Shown here piece by piece: positions 1 to 6,355 of a stretch of 7,264 nucleotides of DNA; the stretch's first letter is position 1, and each line of letters opens with the position of its first letter. This DNA is from Flavobacterium psychrophilum (GTDB lineage: Bacteria > Bacteroidota > Bacteroidia > Flavobacteriales > Flavobacteriaceae): positions 1-7,264 of the forward strand of contig CAMDGJ010000141.1 of assembly GCA_945897545.1 (NCBI GenBank). The letters run 5' to 3'. Below the pieces are notes generated by a model, which did not search any database, was not told the DNA's origin, and saw only the letters and a list, made by a program, of their open reading frames with translations. Made by a program: the position numbers and the translations under genes.

Positions 1-1
1 C

Positions 2-1165
2 TGGGTAGAATACGCTGTTCGATACAACCGAAGAATTATTTATACCATTTATGGATTATTATTAGTTTTCAGCATTATCGGTGTTTCGCAAATGAAAGTT
101 TCCGGAAGTTTGATTGGCGAAATGCCAAAAAGCGCTTCATTCTTCAAGGACATTTTCTTCTTCGAGAAGGAATTCAACGGAGTAATGCCTTTGGAAATAA
201 TGATTGATACTAAAAGTAAAAAAGGGGTAATGAAATTGTCCACAATGAAAAAAATGGACGAATTACAACAAACCATTTCCGAAATTCCTGAGTTGTCAAA
301 ACCAGTTTCCATCGTGAATTTAGTAAAATATTCTAAACAAGCCTATTACAACGGTAATCCTGAATATTATGAATTACCGACTTCTCAAGAGCAAACATTT
401 ATACTTTCGTATGCCAAAAATGCAACAAAAAATACTAAAGACAATTTAATGAAAAGTTATGTGGATTCGACGGGACAATATGCCCGAATCACGACTTTTA
501 TGAAAGACATTGGTACCCAAAAAATGGCAAGAGTCGAAGGGAAATTGCAAAAGAAAATAGATGAGATTTTTCCAAAAGACCGTTACAAAGTTACTATGAC
601 AGGGAAAGCATTGGTATTCCAGAAAGGGACTTCCTATTTAATTGATAACCTCATCGAATCACTCATCTTCGCCATTTTGCTTATTGCGGGATTGATGGCT
701 TATATGTTCCGCTCCGTAAAAATGATTTTGGTTTCGGTGATCACAAACATCCTTCCGCTTTGTATCACCTCGGGATTGATGGGTTATTTTGGAATTCCTT
801 TGAAACCTTCAACAATCTTGGTGTTCAGTATTGCCTTCGGTATTTCGGTGGATAATGCCATCCAGTTTATGGCAAAATACCGTCTCGACCTAATTGAAAA
901 TAACGGAAAAATCAAAAAATCTGTATTCAGCGCATTACGGGAAACAGGAATAAGCACATTTTACACTTCCATCGTTTTAGTTTTTGGATTCGCTATTTTT
1001 ACGCTGTCCAGCTTTAGCGGAACAATTGCTCTTGGTGCTCTAATTTCCTGCACTTTGTTGTTTGCAATGTTTGCAAACTTATTGGTTTTGCCAGCATTAG
1101 TTTTAACTTTCGAAAAAAAGAAAGCTATAAAAGAAGACCTTTTGGAAGCTGAAGTCATTGAATAG
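2..1165 (+). CDS. RND/MMPL-family exporter, C-terminal half (5' end outside the window)
   Basis: This is an inner-membrane proton-driven exporter of the RND superfamily (MMPL/SSD-like branch). The frame is open from base 2, so the gene starts upstream; the first in-frame ATG at 92 lies inside a membrane-to-periplasm junction and is not the true start. About 387 residues are visible. A membrane helix spans visible residues 11-28 (IIYTIYGLLLVFSIIG), equivalent to TM7. A soluble periplasmic domain of roughly 185 residues follows, then five helices near 216-237, 241-261, 270-290, 317-337 and 342-368. The fourth visible helix carries GISVDNAIQF, with Asp284 at the position of the buried proton-relay acidic residue of RND pumps. 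A short charged cytoplasmic tail ends at TAG. The substrate cannot be told from sequence; flavobacterial relatives are usually annotated only as MMPL or RND transporters. A structured repeat follows directly. Confidence 0.88.
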   Translation, partial: WVEYAVRYNRRIIYTIYGLLLVFSIIGVSQMKVSGSLIGEMPKSASFFKDIFFFEKEFNGVMPLEIMIDTKSKKGVMKLSTMKKMDELQQTISEIPELSKPVSIVNLVKYSKQAYYNGNPEYYELPTSQEQTFILSYAKNATKNTKDNLMKSYVDSTGQYARITTFMKDIGTQKMARVEGKLQKKIDEIFPKDRYKVTMTGKALVFQKGTSYLIDNLIESLIFAILLIAGLMAYMFRSVKMILVSVITNILPLCITSGLMGYFGIPLKPSTILVFSIAFGISVDNAIQFMAKYRLDLIENNGKIKKSVFSALRETGISTFYTSIVLVFGFAIFTLSSFSGTIALGALISCTLLFAMFANLLVLPALVLTFEKKKAIKEDLLEAEVIE

Positions 1166-1257
1166 TCAATGCGAGGAACATGCTAACTTGGAGCTAATCC
1201 CGCTATTCGTTTCAATCCACGCAAAACAGCGTGGGATTTCCACTGCTATCGGGGCTA
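1166..1257. repeat. Flavobacterial dispersed hairpin repeat, possible terminator
   Basis: The gap after the exporter holds a foldable element. An inner stem pairs AATCCACGC (1214-1222) with GCGTGGGATT (1229-1238), with one bulged G and a six-base loop. An outer, weaker stem pairs AGC plus CCCG (1192-1194, 1199-1202) with CGGG plus GCT (1250-1256). The outer words GAGCTAATCCCGC and ATCGGGGCTA match, from memory, an intergenic repeat common in Flavobacterium genomes, where the loop varies. The preceding TCAATGCGAGGAAC (1166-1179) resembles a second dispersed family. The element may end exporter transcription, but it lacks a strong T-run. Confidence 0.55.
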
Positions 1258-1276
1258 AAAAATCACAATAATCAAT

Positions 1277-1284
1277 TATATTTG
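1277..1284 (+). promoter_or_regulatory. Probable -7 promoter element for asnS
   Basis: TATATTTG fits the Bacteroidetes primary sigma -7 consensus TAnnTTTG exactly. It lies 75 bases before the asnS ATG and just after the repeat element. No clear TTG-type -33 element is seen at the usual spacing, so the call rests on the -7 word and its position. If correct, the leader is about 65-70 nt. Confidence 0.5.
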
Positions 1285-1359
1285 CAGTTCGATCGAAAAT
1301 TCAGAAATCTAAAATCAGACCCGAACGTAGTGAACGGGCGAAGCAAATCTACAATTAAA

Positions 1360-2796
1360 ATGAAACATACCAGCGTTAAAGACTTACTAAACAGCACCTC
1401 AACACTTCAAGGAGTAAATGCAAAAGGTTGGGTACGAACTTTTAGAAACAATCAATTTATAGCATTGAACGACGGTTCAACCATCAATAATATACAATGT
1501 GTTGTCGATTTTGAAAACACTCCAGATGAAACTTTAAAGAGAATCACAACAGGAGCTGCGATTTCGGTTACCGGAAATTTGGTGGAAAGCCAAGGTGCTG
1601 GTCAGAAATTTGAAATCAAAGTTGAAAAATTAGAAATTCTTGGCGACTCGGATGCTGAAAAATTTCCAATCCAACCCAAAAATAAACCAAGCCTAGATTT
1701 TTTGCGTGAAAATGCACATTTAAGAGTTCGAACCAATATGTTTGGCGCAATTATGCGAGTGCGTTCAGTTTTGTCGTATGCCGTTCACAGTTATTTTCAA
1801 GAAAAAGGTTTTGTTTATGTCAATACGCCAATCATCACAGGATCTGATGCAGAAGGCGCTGGCGAAATGTTTAAAGTAACCGCTTTGCCATTCGACAATC
1901 CACCAAGAACCGAAGACGGAAAAATAAATTACAAGGAAGATTTCTTCGGAAAAGAGACCAATTTAACTGTTTCCGGGCAATTAGAAGGCGAAACTTTTGC
2001 GATGGCTTTGGGACAGATTTATACTTTTGGACCAACATTTAGAGCCGAAAACTCGAATACATCTCGCCATTTGGCTGAGTTTTGGATGATTGAACCCGAA
2101 GTGGCATTCAACGATTTAAATGACAATATGGACTTGGCCGAAGATTTCATTCAATACGTAATTAAATATACATTGGATAAATGTCCTGAAGATTTGAAAT
2201 TCCTAGAAGGACGATTATTAGACGAAGAAAAATCAAAACCACAAGCCGAAAGAAGCGAAATGGGGCTGCTAGAAAAACTGAATTTTGTTTTAGAAAACAA
2301 CTTCAAACGCGTTTCTTACACAGAAGCGATTGATATTTTGAGAGATTGTACTCCAAACAAAAAGAAAAAATTTCAATATATCATCAACGAATGGGGAGCT
2401 GATTTACAATCAGAACACGAACGTTATTTAGTAGAGAAACATTTTAAATGTCCTGTAATTTTATTTGATTATCCAGCAAATATCAAAGCATTTTATATGC
2501 GTTTGAATGAAGACGGAAAAACAGTTCGTGCAATGGATATCCTTTTCCCTGGCATTGGAGAAATTGTCGGCGGTTCACAACGAGAGGAACGTTTTGACGT
2601 TTTGGTCGAAAAAATGAAAGCCTTAGGAATTGACGAAGAAGAATTGTGGTGGTATCTTGATACTCGTAGATTTGGTAGCGCTGTTCACTCTGGTTTTGGA
2701 CTTGGATTCGAAAGATTAGTGCTTTTTGTAACCGGAATGACTAACATTAGAGATGTAATTCCTTTTCCGAGAACGCCACAAAATGCTGAATTTTAA
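1360..2796 (+). CDS. asnS: Asparaginyl-tRNA synthetase
   Basis: This cytoplasmic class IIb synthetase charges tRNA-Asn with asparagine using ATP. The protein is 478 aa, close to the normal bacterial AsnRS length. Residues about 18-95 form the N-terminal OB-fold that reads the anticodon ([17 protein letters not shown]). The catalytic core holds motif 1 around 142-171 (ending [11 protein letters not shown]), the AsnRS-type stretch [20 protein letters not shown] (206-225), motif 2 with FRAE (227-230) and RHLAEF (236-241), [12 protein letters not shown] (400-411), and motif 3 GFGLGFERL (445-453). The absence of the bacterial AspRS insertion domain, together with these words, favours Asn over Asp. 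The frame is open back to 1231, but those 43 extra codons run through the repeat and the promoter word, so ATG 1360 is chosen. It has an A-rich leader (ACAATTAAAATG) and no Shine-Dalgarno, as usual in this phylum. Confidence 0.97.
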   Translation: MKHTSVKDLLNSTSTLQGVNAKGWVRTFRNNQFIALNDGSTINNIQCVVDFENTPDETLKRITTGAAISVTGNLVESQGAGQKFEIKVEKLEILGDSDAEKFPIQPKNKPSLDFLRENAHLRVRTNMFGAIMRVRSVLSYAVHSYFQEKGFVYVNTPIITGSDAEGAGEMFKVTALPFDNPPRTEDGKINYKEDFFGKETNLTVSGQLEGETFAMALGQIYTFGPTFRAENSNTSRHLAEFWMIEPEVAFNDLNDNMDLAEDFIQYVIKYTLDKCPEDLKFLEGRLLDEEKSKPQAERSEMGLLEKLNFVLENNFKRVSYTEAIDILRDCTPNKKKKFQYIINEWGADLQSEHERYLVEKHFKCPVILFDYPANIKAFYMRLNEDGKTVRAMDILFPGIGEIVGGSQREERFDVLVEKMKALGIDEEELWWYLDTRRFGSAVHSGFGLGFERLVLFVTGMTNIRDVIPFPRTPQNAEF

Positions 2797-2800
2797 TTTC

Positions 2801-2829
2801 TTGCCACAAAGGCGCTAAGGCACAAAGTT
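2801..2829 (+). repeat. Left inverted repeat of the GxxExxY cassette
   Basis: This 29-bp arm begins five bases after the asnS stop and matches the reverse complement of 3298-3326 at 28 of 29 positions; the only mismatch is at base 2820. The arm itself is built of three 8-mers in a row, CACAAAGG, CGCTAAGG and CACAAAGT (2805-2828). A seven-base T-run overlaps its end. There is no short hairpin here, so it is not an obvious terminator by itself. Confidence 0.85.
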
Positions 2830-2861
2830 TTTTTGTTTTGCAATTTTAAATATTACAAAAA

Positions 2862-3257
2862 ATGATTGATGAGAGAACCGAAGAAATAGCCAAAATAATT
2901 GTTAATTCTGCTTTTAAAGTTCATAAGGAACTTGGTCCAGGTCTATTGGAAAGAATCTATGAAGTTTGTTTGGCGTATGAAATAAACAAGTCTGGATTGG
3001 AAGTTCAAAGTCAAATTGATGTGCCAATTATTTATGATGGGGTAATACTTAAAGAGAAATTAAGACTCGACTTAATAGTTGAAAATTCAGTGATTGTAGA
3101 AGTAAAAGCAGTTGAAATTGTTAATCCAGTCTGGCAAGCACAAATCATTAGTCAATTAAAATTAACTAATAATCAATTGGGGTTTTTAATTAATTTTAAT
3201 GTTCCTTTAATAAAAAATGGAATAAAAAGATTCATAAATACAAAGTCAAGTTATTAA
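2862..3257 (+). CDS. GxxExxY-family protein, PD-(D/E)XK nuclease-like
   Basis: This 131-aa protein is the normal size for the GxxExxY family (PDDEXK_3-like), whose biological role is not established. The defining motif is GLLERIY at residues 27-33, in the stretch HKELGPGLLERIYEVCLAYE. The nuclease-like core follows: Asp70 in LRLDLIVE, then Glu80 and Lys82 in VEVKAVE, spaced like the D...ExK metal-binding residues of PD-(D/E)XK enzymes. A Gln/Leu-rich segment, QLKLTNNQLGFLINFN (98-113), is also typical of the family. All expected acidic and Lys residues are present, so the fold is probably intact and the gene is not decayed. No signal peptide or membrane segment is seen, so it should be cytoplasmic. 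ATG 2862 follows an A-rich leader (ACAAAAAATG). The gene lies alone inside 29-bp inverted repeats. Nuclease activity is inferred from the fold family only. Confidence 0.85.
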   Translation: MIDERTEEIAKIIVNSAFKVHKELGPGLLERIYEVCLAYEINKSGLEVQSQIDVPIIYDGVILKEKLRLDLIVENSVIVEVKAVEIVNPVWQAQIISQLKLTNNQLGFLINFNVPLIKNGIKRFINTKSSY

Positions 3258-3266
3258 CACTAAAAT

Positions 3267-3277
3267 ATTAGCGACTT
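3267..3277 (+). repeat. Direct repeat ATTAGCGACTT, copy 1
   Basis: ATTAGCGACTT occurs here and again at 3333-3343, exactly 66 bases later. The two copies bracket the right inverted repeat, the second lying just before the rpoN ATG. They may mark a local duplication from when the right arm was acquired, or may be regulatory. An 11-base exact match this close in A/T-rich DNA is suggestive but not conclusive. Confidence 0.5.
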
Positions 3278-3296
3278 TTTCTTTTTAATAAAAATA

Positions 3297-3304
3297 TAAC
3301 TTTG
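3297..3304 (+). promoter_or_regulatory. rpoN: Possible -7 element for rpoN within the right inverted repeat
   Basis: TAACTTTG matches TAnnTTTG, with the initial T supplied by flanking DNA and the rest by the repeat arm. It is 43 bases before the rpoN ATG. The expected -33 region holds only a T-run (3275-3286), not a clean TTTG. In the left arm the equivalent minus-strand word is AAACTTTG and lacks the TA, so only the right copy would serve as a promoter. Confidence 0.35.
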
Positions 3305-3326
3305 TGGCTTAGCGCCTTTGTGGCAA
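3298..3326 (-). repeat. Right inverted repeat of the GxxExxY cassette
   Basis: This arm is the reverse complement of 2801-2829 with one mismatch in 29. It ends 20 bases before the rpoN start, so most of the rpoN leader belongs to it. Transcripts reading through the whole unit could pair the two arms around a loop of about 470 nt. Confidence 0.85.
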
Positions 3327-3332
3327 AAACAA

Positions 3333-3343
3333 ATTAGCGACTT
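3333..3343 (+). repeat. Direct repeat ATTAGCGACTT, copy 2
   Basis: This is the second exact copy of the 11-base word at 3267-3277. It ends three bases before the rpoN ATG and so covers the position of the ribosome contact site. Confidence 0.5.
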
Positions 3344-3346
3344 ACT

Positions 3347-4825
3347 ATGTTAAAGCAATTTCTAAATCTTAAACTTTCCCAGAAATTATCTCCACAACAG
3401 ATCCAGTTGATGAAGTTAATTCAATTGCCTACACAAGCATTCGAACAACGTTTGTTGGAAGAAATGAATGAAAATCCGGCATTGGAAACAGGAAATGAAG
3501 AAGAAGAAGAAATTTACGAGAAAGACGAATTCGACAATGATGATACCAATGACGAATTCGACGATTACGATGATAATGAAAGTGAAAATACGAGCGACAT
3601 TAACATCGATGAATATTTAAGCAGTGACGAAACGCCTGAGTATAAAACCCAAACCAATAATTATAGTGATGACGATGAGGAACGCGAATCTCCTTTGGTC
3701 GCACCCATCAGTTTTCACCAAGATTTAATCAATCAATTAAATACTTTTATATTGAATGATTCCGAGCGGGACATCGCTGAATTCCTCGTGGGAAGCATTG
3801 ACGATATGGGTTACATAAGACGAAGCATTCCCGATATGGTCGACGATATGGCGTTTACACAAGGCTTTTACACCGACGAAAAAACAGTTGAAAGAATGTT
3901 ACACATTATTCATGAATTGGAACCATCAGGTGTTGGTGCACGCGATTTGCAGGAATGTTTGTTGTTGCAATTGAAGCACAAAACACCTACGGAATATGTG
4001 GCTTTAGCAATGGATATTATTGCAAACCAATTTGACGCTTTTACCAAAAAACATTACGACAAACTACAACAAAAATACAATGTTTCGAATGAACAACTCA
4101 AAACCGCCATTCACGAAATAGAAAAACTAAACCCAAAACCGGGCGGATCATTTACCGGAAGCAACAAAATTACAGAACACGTCGTTCCTGATTTTGCCAT
4201 TAGGATCGTCGAGGACGAACTAGTCTTGACTTTAAACGGAAGAAATGCACCTTCTTTACACGTTTCCAAAGATTATCAGGAAATGATGCAAACCTATAAA
4301 AGTTCCCGCGATAAATCGAATGCACAAAAAGATGCGGTTCAGTTTATCAAACAAAAACTGGATTCGGCTAAATGGTTTATCGACGCCATTAAACAACGGC
4401 AGGAAACGCTTTATGTGACTATGAATGCTATTATGCATTACCAACAGGAATACTTTCTTGAAGGCGATGAAACCAACTTAAAACCAATGATTCTGAAAGA
4501 CATTGCCGACTTAGTGGGGCTTGATATTTCTACTATTTCCCGCGTAGCCAACAGCAAATATGTGGAAACTCCTTATGGAACAAAACTGATTAAGGAATTC
4601 TTCTCCGAGGCGATGAAAAACGATCAAGGAGAAGATGTTTCGACGCTCGAAATCAAGAAAATTTTACAAAACGTAATCGAGGACGAGGACAAACAAAAAC
4701 CACTTCCAGACGATCAACTGGCCGAAATCCTTTTGGAAAAAGGCTACCCAATTGCAAGACGAACCATTGCTAAATATCGAGAACAACTGGACATTCCAGT
4801 AGCGAGAATGAGGAAAAAGATTTAA
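3347..4825 (+). CDS. rpoN: RNA polymerase sigma-54 factor
   Basis: This sigma factor directs RNA polymerase to -24/-12 promoters that need an AAA+ activator to open. The 492-aa protein has the full domain order. Region I (residues 7-46, LKLSQKLSPQQIQLMKLIQL) is the Gln/Leu-rich part that contacts activators. Region II (about 47-115) is extremely acidic, with long Asp/Glu/Asn runs. The core-binding region begins near 117 and includes DLINQL and LEPSGVGARDLQECLLLQL (191-209). The DNA-binding helix-turn-helix lies near 383-408 (LKDIADLVGLDISTISRV), and the RpoN box ARRTIAKYRE at 470-479 recognises the -24 element. Nothing is missing. The start ATG is fixed by the conserved N-terminus. Its leader is largely the right arm of the upstream cassette, which may alter its transcription relative to strains lacking that cassette. 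Confidence 0.97.
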   Translation: MLKQFLNLKLSQKLSPQQIQLMKLIQLPTQAFEQRLLEEMNENPALETGNEEEEEIYEKDEFDNDDTNDEFDDYDDNESENTSDINIDEYLSSDETPEYKTQTNNYSDDDEERESPLVAPISFHQDLINQLNTFILNDSERDIAEFLVGSIDDMGYIRRSIPDMVDDMAFTQGFYTDEKTVERMLHIIHELEPSGVGARDLQECLLLQLKHKTPTEYVALAMDIIANQFDAFTKKHYDKLQQKYNVSNEQLKTAIHEIEKLNPKPGGSFTGSNKITEHVVPDFAIRIVEDELVLTLNGRNAPSLHVSKDYQEMMQTYKSSRDKSNAQKDAVQFIKQKLDSAKWFIDAIKQRQETLYVTMNAIMHYQQEYFLEGDETNLKPMILKDIADLVGLDISTISRVANSKYVETPYGTKLIKEFFSEAMKNDQGEDVSTLEIKKILQNVIEDEDKQKPLPDDQLAEILLEKGYPIARRTIAKYREQLDIPVARMRKKI

Positions 4826-4864
4826 GATTTTAGATTGCAGATTAACGATTTTAAGATTACACTT

Positions 4865-4940
4865 TTTGTTATTCCGAGGTACGAGGAATCCAATTTGTCG
4901 CGCTCGTTTGTTGCGATTCCTAGTACCTCGGAATGACAAA
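4865..4940. repeat. Long inverted-repeat hairpin, probable rpoN terminator
   Basis: A 26-base arm (4865-4890, containing ATTCCGAGGTACGAGGAATC) pairs with 4915-4940 at 24 of 26 positions around a 24-base loop. This makes one of the strongest foldbacks in the window. The word CATTCCGAGG...GAGGAATC is, from memory, a dispersed flavobacterial repeat. It starts 39 bases after the rpoN stop and ends 20 bases before the next start, so a read-through transcript would fold strongly here. No T-run follows, so termination is inferred from position and stability. The preceding 4826-4860 is a degenerate GATTTTAGATT-rich stretch. Confidence 0.65.
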
Positions 4941-4960
4941 TAACTACTTAGTTTTACAGC

Positions 4961-5572
4961 ATGAATTTAAAAAAAACACTTCCTGCTTTTTCCTATATAT
5001 TCCATCCGATATTCATTCCGGTTTATACTGCTGTATATTACTTTTTTTTCAACAATTCGTATTATTCAAATCCAGAAAAATACTTTGCCCTTTTTCAAAT
5101 TGTTGTTATAACTGTCGTATTGCCGCTTCTCTTTTATTTCGTATTACGCACCGCTGGGCTAGTAGATTCTATTCTGTTTTCGGACCTATCACAACGCAAA
5201 ATACCATTGGTAATTCAGTGTTTTTTGGGTATTTTATTACTGCGAAAAAGCATCACATTAGACCACTTTCCTGAATTTCATTTTTTCTTCTTGGGAGGAT
5301 TGTTAAGTACTGTGTTAGCTTTGACACTGTTGTTCTTTAGAATTAAAGCCAGCCTTCATATGGTAGCCATTAGTGCTTTTACGCTGTTTGTTATTGGATT
5401 AAGCATACACAATCAAACCCGAAATATAAATAGTATTGCTTTTTTAGTCCTTATGAATGGCTTTGTAGCTTCATCAAGATTGGAAATGCACGCTCACACA
5501 CCAAAAGAATTGGTGATAGGCGTACTTTTGGGAATAATTCCACAATTACTTTTGCTGGTTTTTTGGCTATAA
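4961..5572 (+). CDS. Small integral membrane protein with PAP2-like phosphatase motifs
   Basis: This 203-aa inner-membrane protein has about six hydrophobic segments, near residues 8-30, 41-63, 83-95, 107-126, 131-149 and 156-170, plus a last one at 184-202. I do not recognise a named gene. The motifs fall in the order seen in PAP2 (type 2 phosphatidic acid phosphatase) enzymes: SQRKIP (77-82) at the place of KX6RP; ASLH (130-133) for PSGH, with His133; and SRLEMHAHTPKE (172-183), which fits SRX5HX3D with Arg173, His179 and a Glu183 replacing Asp. If these pair as expected, the protein would hydrolyse a lipid phosphate or diphosphate at the membrane, but the first motif is weak and catalysis is unproven. 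The start ATG is 20 bases after the hairpin repeat. The stop overlaps the tail of the convergent barrel gene by six bases. Confidence 0.8.
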   Translation: MNLKKTLPAFSYIFHPIFIPVYTAVYYFFFNNSYYSNPEKYFALFQIVVITVVLPLLFYFVLRTAGLVDSILFSDLSQRKIPLVIQCFLGILLLRKSITLDHFPEFHFFFLGGLLSTVLALTLLFFRIKASLHMVAISAFTLFVIGLSIHNQTRNINSIAFLVLMNGFVASSRLEMHAHTPKELVIGVLLGIIPQLLLLVFWL

Positions 5573-6262
5573 TATGTAGAATAATATACCAACACTAAAC
5601 GAATTCATATCTATAGATGCTGTATTGGTTCTCGCCAATTGAAAGAAGGTATTCAACCCATAGTAGGCATAAACATTTATCGAATTATAACCAGCCGACA
5701 GATACGCTCCATATAAAAATTTATTAAAATCTTTATTATTGGTAACTACTATTTTACTTAGTTCGTCTTCATAAACGGACTTATCATACAACAAATAACT
5801 CATCTTGAACCCCCCGTAAATCCTCCAAAATTTATGACTTTCAAAAGTTGATGACCTCCATCTGAACTCGATTGGCAGTTCGACCAAGAACTGACTGAAT
5901 CGGTTTGTCTTAAATGAAGTGTCTTGATCAATAATTGTGTAAGTGGTTATTTGATTTGCTTTTTCAATCTTAAGATTCTGATTGTAGCTATTGTATGAAA
6001 AACCAAGTCCAGGAGCTATGGCAACAGTTCTTTCTTTGTTGATCGGGAAATCTCTAAGAAACCCTGTAGAAAAACCAGAAGAAAATTTATCTTGGGTCAA
6101 ACCAACAGGTTTATTCTGCAATGTATTCAGAGTAAAACCAAAATAAAACTGGTCTTCTCTGTAAAGTGAATCAATTTTCACAGTAGGCAAAACAGGATTG
6201 GTGGTTTGCGAAAAAACGTTGACCACAGTGAATAAAAAAAATGTTTTAAGTATTAAACGCAT
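5567..6262 (-). CDS. PorT-like outer-membrane beta-barrel protein
   Basis: This 231-aa protein has a signal peptide (MRLILKTFFLFTVVNVFSQ, cleavage likely after residue 18) and alternating strand segments typical of the OMP_b-brl_2 (PorT-family) barrels. Examples are FYFGFTLNTL (39-48), TVAIAPGLGFSYNSYNQNL (79-97), QFLVELPIEFRW (124-135), KFWRIYGGFKMSYLL (144-158), LYGAYLSAGYN (183-193) and a final strand FSVGILFYIL (222-231) ending in hydrophobic residues, as barrels do. The FLRDFPINKERTVAIAPG and LVELPIEFRWRSS stretches resemble flavobacterial PorT relatives as I recall them. PorT/SprT is a type IX secretion and gliding protein, but many paralogues have no assigned role, so no symbol is given. 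A TAAATTTA word (6279-6286 on the minus strand) lies near the start and could be a weak -7 element. The gene converges with the membrane-protein gene and shares no terminator space with it. Confidence 0.85.
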   Translation of the reverse strand: MRLILKTFFLFTVVNVFSQTTNPVLPTVKIDSLYREDQFYFGFTLNTLQNKPVGLTQDKFSSGFSTGFLRDFPINKERTVAIAPGLGFSYNSYNQNLKIEKANQITTYTIIDQDTSFKTNRFSQFLVELPIEFRWRSSTFESHKFWRIYGGFKMSYLLYDKSVYEDELSKIVVTNNKDFNKFLYGAYLSAGYNSINVYAYYGLNTFFQLARTNTASIDMNSFSVGILFYIL

Positions 6263-6290
6263 ATTAAATTTTTATGGGATAAATTTACAA

Positions 6291-6320
6291 AAAAAAGGTA
6301 GCCTTACGGTTACCTTTTTT
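6291..6320 (-). terminator. Intrinsic terminator hairpin with A- and T-runs on both sides
   Basis: The arms AAAAAAGGTAGCC (6291-6303) and GGTTACCTTTTTT (6308-6320) form a 13-bp stem with one G-U pair and a TTAC loop. On the minus strand it follows the tRNA-like 3' end at 6337-6355 by 16 bases and runs into a T-tract. This is where the original terminator of a tRNA gene would be. The shape could also work on the plus strand. Confidence 0.8.
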
Positions 6321-6336
6321 AGATTATAAAATTAAC

Positions 6337-6355
6337 TTGCAGAGAGGAAGGGATT
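6337..6355 (-). repeat. tRNA 3'-end fragment, copy 1 (possible att remnant)
   Basis: On the minus strand this reads AATCCCTTCCTCTCTGCAA. That parses as T-loop end AAT, T-stem 3' strand CCCTT, acceptor 3' strand CCTCTCT and discriminator G. There is no matching AGAGAGG 5' acceptor strand or T-stem 5' half nearby, so it is a fragment only. It is 18/19 identical to 6507-6525. The acceptor and T-stem resemble flavobacterial serine tRNAs, which is an inference from memory. Confidence 0.6.

Larger units (their letters stand above)
2801..3326. mobile_element. Putative inverted-repeat cassette carrying a GxxExxY gene
   Basis: A 526-bp unit consists of a 29-bp left arm, one gene and a 29-bp right arm, inserted between asnS and rpoN. 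Similar CACAAAGG/CTAAGG repeats beside GxxExxY genes are something I recall from many Bacteroidetes genomes, so this may be a recurrent cassette rather than a local accident. No transposase is encoded and no target duplication borders the arms (TTTC on the left, AAAC on the right). If the unit moves, it must be mobilised in trans or by an unusual route. Confidence 0.45.

Noticed and set aside
961..1158. Minus-strand open frame opposite the exporter
   Set aside because: It lies antisense within conserved transmembrane coding sequence and shows no recognisable protein features.
1231..1359. N-terminal extension of asnS by 43 codons
   Set aside because: The open frame runs through a hairpin repeat and a promoter word, and the translated residues do not resemble AsnRS. 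The family N-terminus starts at 1360.
2797..3330. Target-site duplication around the GxxExxY cassette
   Set aside because: The bases next to the arms are TTTC and AAAC, which are not direct repeats, and nearby TAATTT/AAATTA similarity is inverted and short.
4664..4939. Minus-strand open frame covering the end of rpoN and the hairpin repeat
   Set aside because: It overlaps the conserved RpoN box in antisense and is built partly from the inverted repeat; it is a shadow frame.
4933..5274. Plus-strand open frame overlapping the membrane protein
   Set aside because: It has Cys/Phe-rich out-of-frame composition and starts inside the repeat arm. The frame from 4961 has coherent membrane helices and motifs.
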